From positions 2,520,143 to 2,584,142 of the forward strand of contig NC_045138.2 in assembly GCF_008831285.2 (NCBI RefSeq): a DNA stretch of 64,000 bases, given 5' to 3'. A model generated the notes under the pieces. The model had not been told where the DNA came from and made no database searches. It saw only the letters and a list, made by a program, of their open reading frames with translations. Made by a program: the position numbers and the translations under genes. Below are positions 60,512 through 64,000 of this stretch, one piece after another (within the stretch, counting starts at the first letter, position 1; each line of letters begins with the position of its first letter). The DNA comes from Nymphaea colorata. Its lineage: Eukaryota > Streptophyta > Magnoliopsida > Nymphaeales > Nymphaeaceae.

Positions 60512-63500
60512 TCAAGAATCTGATCTTGTTGCTCCTGCCGTGAAGGAAGAAAGAAGGCCAGCAGCCTGAACAGGTAAAATATCTCCAAATGTAGACATGG
60601 CCGCAGCTGACTTGTCCTTAAGTCTGCCTACTTGCCCATCTGTGAGCATGGAGCCAAGTCTAAATGTGCTCTCCCCAAATTTGCTACCAACCTGAATACC
60701 AGGAACAAATAAGAAGTGGACAAGAAGCCACTAAGAAATAGTAGTGAAGGGATATATATAACAACCTCGATGCAAGAACAGAAATTGAATAATTGATAGA
60801 GGCAGAACAGAGTAATTAGGCCGTTGGGAGGCTAGCATGATGTTTACCAAAATTTAGAGGATACATGTTTCGTTCGGTTATCAGGGAAGATAGTTCCATT
60901 GGTTTTTCATTCACCTATTCCTATCTTCCCTGATAACAAGTAATATAAAAAAACCAAGCGTTGATCTGGGTGAAGCAAGATAGCTGGCTTGTCAAGAGTG
61001 CATGTATGTTGTCTGAATCAGCAATTCAAATAATATCGGAGGCTAACTGATTCCATTCATAGACTGATATGGGGGGACACATCTTGCATACTGTTCATTT
61101 TTATGATTTTTTGAACATTTTTAAGTTTCTCTTTTAAATTATTTTGTACTTTTTTTTATTATTTTCTTCTAGGAAAGAACATCTTACTAATTTTTAGCTA
61201 TACACAACCATTCAGCTGAACCGATGTACCGAATTGAACCTAGCTGCCACAATTCAGTTTCCAATTTTGACCATAACTGAGTTGCACCATTCTAACCAAG
61301 AGAGTTTGAAAGCCCTGTACTTGACTATTGGAAGAAAAATTGCACGTAATTTATCAAAAAGGGTGTTCCAACTTTCAAAATCCGGAATGCCTCTGCAGCA
61401 AGACTGGTGTTGCTTGTCTGATGCAAGACATAACTATTTAACAGTGCTTGAAAGTTTCAACATCACACAAATTCAAGTTCATAGTTGCATAATATCTTTG
61501 CAATTGACCATGGTGAAGGACTAAAAGGGAAATGATTTCACTCTTGTACCTGTGTCATAAAGGACTTGAATAGTGGAGTTGCAGTAGTGAAACTGGAAGA
61601 ATCATCAAACTCAGGTTTTGGGGAATGCTCTCCATTTGAATAAGCCTTCCAAGAGCTTCTTGAGGATAATTCATCAGATGAACCAGAACGAGTTGGCGTG
61701 GATGGACCTCTTGATGATAATACAGGAGCACTGATAAACCAAAAAGCAGAAGAGTGCTCTATCAGTCTCACTCTTTCCATGAACTAAAGAAAGTAGATTG
61801 CAAATGAAATAAAACCATTTACAAACACCAAGACATTACAAAGTAACATACTTCTTAAAAACAAGGAGCTAGAGATGTTTAACTATTGACAAAGCAGCGA
61901 AGCAAGTTTTTTTCAAAATCTTCACACTGTTTTCCCCTGAAGTACAAAAACCTTCTTGCAAATTATGGAGCTTCAAGGGAATGACAGAAACCTTTCTTAC
62001 CCAGGAGGATTTGTAGGCTGGAGATATACGCTATTACTTGGAAATGCTTAAAAGGCTGGGAGAAGTAAATGGAGTTAAGGTGTACCTAGAACTCATAGTG
62101 AAATGAAGTTAAGGTGTACCCAAATGGGGTTAAGTTTCTGTCATGGGAACGACAGAAACCTTTCTTACCCACAAAGATTTGTGGGCTGGAGATATTTCTC
62201 ATTACAGCATGCTATTTAACTTAGAAATGCTTAAAAGTTAAAAGGCAAAATAGGGCACAGACTAACTGTTAGCCAGAAGAGAAGTAAACAGAGGAAAGGT
62301 GTACCTAGAAGTCATAGTGCAAAAAATGTACTCATAAGCAGATGAAACTTTCTTGTTGATATATGAGAATACAATTGACTACTGTTTAGTCATTTAACTA
62401 AGATCCGTGTGTAGGTGCAACCTAGGCCACCTAGGTTCCATAAACAACAGCCTAGCACCTAGGATGGCCTTAGGGACCTAGGCAAATGGCCAGGGTAATG
62501 ATGAACTTCAAATGCTATTGCATGCTCTGTGTCATACTCCAAATCAGCCTTTAGAGTTCAATGTCTTAACTTTTTATATTGTAGCCCACTGGTTCACGTT
62601 CTGAAAAAGAAAGGTATATATTGAAACATTGTAGTCCCAAACATATTTCTCAATAATGGAACCACAGGACCGTAAATATAATACTAATGCATGATATGTC
62701 ATGCTGCAATATTATGTTTCCATCTATATAGCTAGAAAAATAATAGGTGCACATAAGCAATGTACCGCACAAAAGACACAGATAGGGGTTAGCCTAACAG
62801 ATGTTGATGATCCTGGTTGGCACAAAGGAAGATAAAAGGAAGGAAAATCAGAAAGAAGAAGGGTCCCAGTCTAGCTACTGAAAATAGAGAAAACAGAAAA
62901 CAATTCATTTTTAGACCGGAAAGGCTGAAACAGAAAAAGGGAAAGAATTGTTTGGGCGCACCCAGGTGCCAGTCTAGGCTATCATCTGCCTAGTGGAGCA
63001 CTTAAGCCTAATTTTGAATACAAGGATCATGATCTGGTATGATATACCTCTTTATCATTGCTATGGCTGCACCAACAGGTGTTGTACAGTACCATAGTGT
63101 ATCATACTACCCCGTACAATAGGCCACATACCATAGATGTCAAGTGCCAACAGCTTCCTTTTTCACTTTTACAGCACCAGAGCAGAGCAACTGACTATTC
63201 TTGTTTCTTAATGCCCATGGAATCATTTTGACGCCTTCCCTTAGCCTGTTCTCAGCACTAGTGCATTTGGCAACAAATCCAACTAAACAGTGTAGACTAT
63301 AGACTTTGGCAGAAGATGGGTTTCTAACTTCTAAGGATGTGACAGACCCATCCAGCAAAAAATCTCTCTTGTCCCTGGTTCCCATGTCTGAGCCCTAGAA
63401 GCAGTCTAGGAATAAACACCTTTTCACTCTGCAGTAACCGACTTGGTTTTTGCATTGACAAGAACCCAACATGCCTGTTAGATATAAATATAACAGCATA

Positions 63501-64000
63501 CCTTATGGGAAGGTACTTGAACCGTGGAAGTACTGCAGATCTAAAAATATTAGACTCAGCTTTCGCAGGCAGCTTTTGGACAGTATTTGTGTAAAGACGA
63601 TTGAGTTGCACTAAGAACCCAAACAAGACTGCATTGCGCTGGTACCATTGCTTCTCATTCTCCCAAAGGTAGGACTCGAATCTGCCAATTAAGGAACAAG
63701 TTATAAGATTAAGAAGCAGAAAAGAAATATAAAAGGAATTGCATATATACAATGAAGTGTGATTTAGCCTGGAAAAATTACACACAAACAGAATTTGCAT
63801 ATATACTTCTCACATTCCTACATTTCACACCACATTCTTATCCTGAGATTTGAAGGAAATGAAGACTTTTAAAGAACAGAGAATCTTACGTAGCCCAATC
63901 TATTGGATCCAGCCTCTGAGAAAATGCATGTATCAATGATTGGGTAGGATTCACACTAGCAGAAACAGGTGGAACTGAACTGTGCTTACTTCGAAAAGGA
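60512..64000 (-). CDS. COG1: COG1, conserved oligomeric Golgi complex subunit 1, 3' exons (partial)
   Basis: This is a subunit of the COG tethering complex, which directs retrograde vesicles within the Golgi. Four exons are visible: 63890 to the window edge, 63502-63681, 61550-61730 and 60512-60691, joined in frame through AC|A, AG|T and CAG|GTT junctions with GT-AG introns. Visible motifs are [95 protein letters not shown] and [20 protein letters not shown], ending TAGATRSDS and a TGA stop at 60512. This resembles the C terminus of plant COG1 (the Vps51/Vps67-family protein At5g16300). Roughly 200 C-terminal residues are present; the bulk of the protein lies beyond 64000. No lesion is seen in the visible part. 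Confidence 0.9.
60877..60937. repeat. 17-bp perfect inverted repeat (hairpin) in a COG1 intron
   Basis: The left arm GTTATCAGGGAAGATAG (60877-60893) is the exact reverse complement of the right arm (60921-60937), with a 27-base loop. It lies in the last COG1 intron (60692-61549). Pairing does not extend beyond the arms. Confidence 0.75.

Overview
The window is nuclear DNA of a flowering plant. The evidence is eight split protein-coding genes with GT-AG introns (one probable GC-AG), plant-specific families (RABD1-type Rab, SYP12-type syntaxin, a myristoylated CDK-like kinase, plastid-targeted proteins), AT-rich spacers with long (TA)n and (CT)n microsatellites, and plant-type hAT, MITE and LTR-type repeats. 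I cannot name the species from the sequence. Exons were joined by hand: each junction keeps the reading frame and carries a splice consensus, but no transcript evidence was available.

Layout, left to right: a GDSL esterase/lipase first exon running off the left edge (minus, 617-848); RABD1-type small GTPase (minus, 8 coding exons, 3591-7539); a plastid protein with two glutaredoxin/GST-N-like domains (minus, 10 exons, 11488-17973); a single-exon SYP12-type syntaxin (minus, 21117-22073); ribosomal protein eL19 (minus, 4 coding exons, 24968-27487, with an upstream leader exon, telo-box and TATA); a 4.4 kb degenerate hAT transposon (32769-37211); an AlgH/UPF0301 (DUF179) plastid protein (plus, 3 exons, 39127-43319); a CDK-like Ser/Thr kinase with an N-terminal MGC lipidation signal (minus, 8 exons, 45142-52942); and the 3' part of COG1 (minus, 60512 to beyond 64000).

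There is no operon logic here; these are independently transcribed genes. Three of them act in membrane traffic (RABD1 in ER-to-Golgi traffic, COG1 in Golgi tethering, SYP12 in plasma-membrane fusion). This is probably coincidence and I claim no functional cluster.

The spacers are the accessory part. They hold a TRIM-like mini-retrotransposon with a 5-bp target duplication (23168-23587), the hAT element with matching termini and an imperfect 8-bp duplication, and at least three families of short dispersed elements: one with GGGCATCGGGCC-type ends and an AT-rich core, one with CAGGGGCGGAGC-type ends, and one with ATAGTTGGCAA-type ends. One copy of the second family is nested in a copy of the third. 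There are also several local tandem duplications. I found no convincing new biological system, no CRISPR array, no tRNA or rRNA gene and no biosynthetic cluster.
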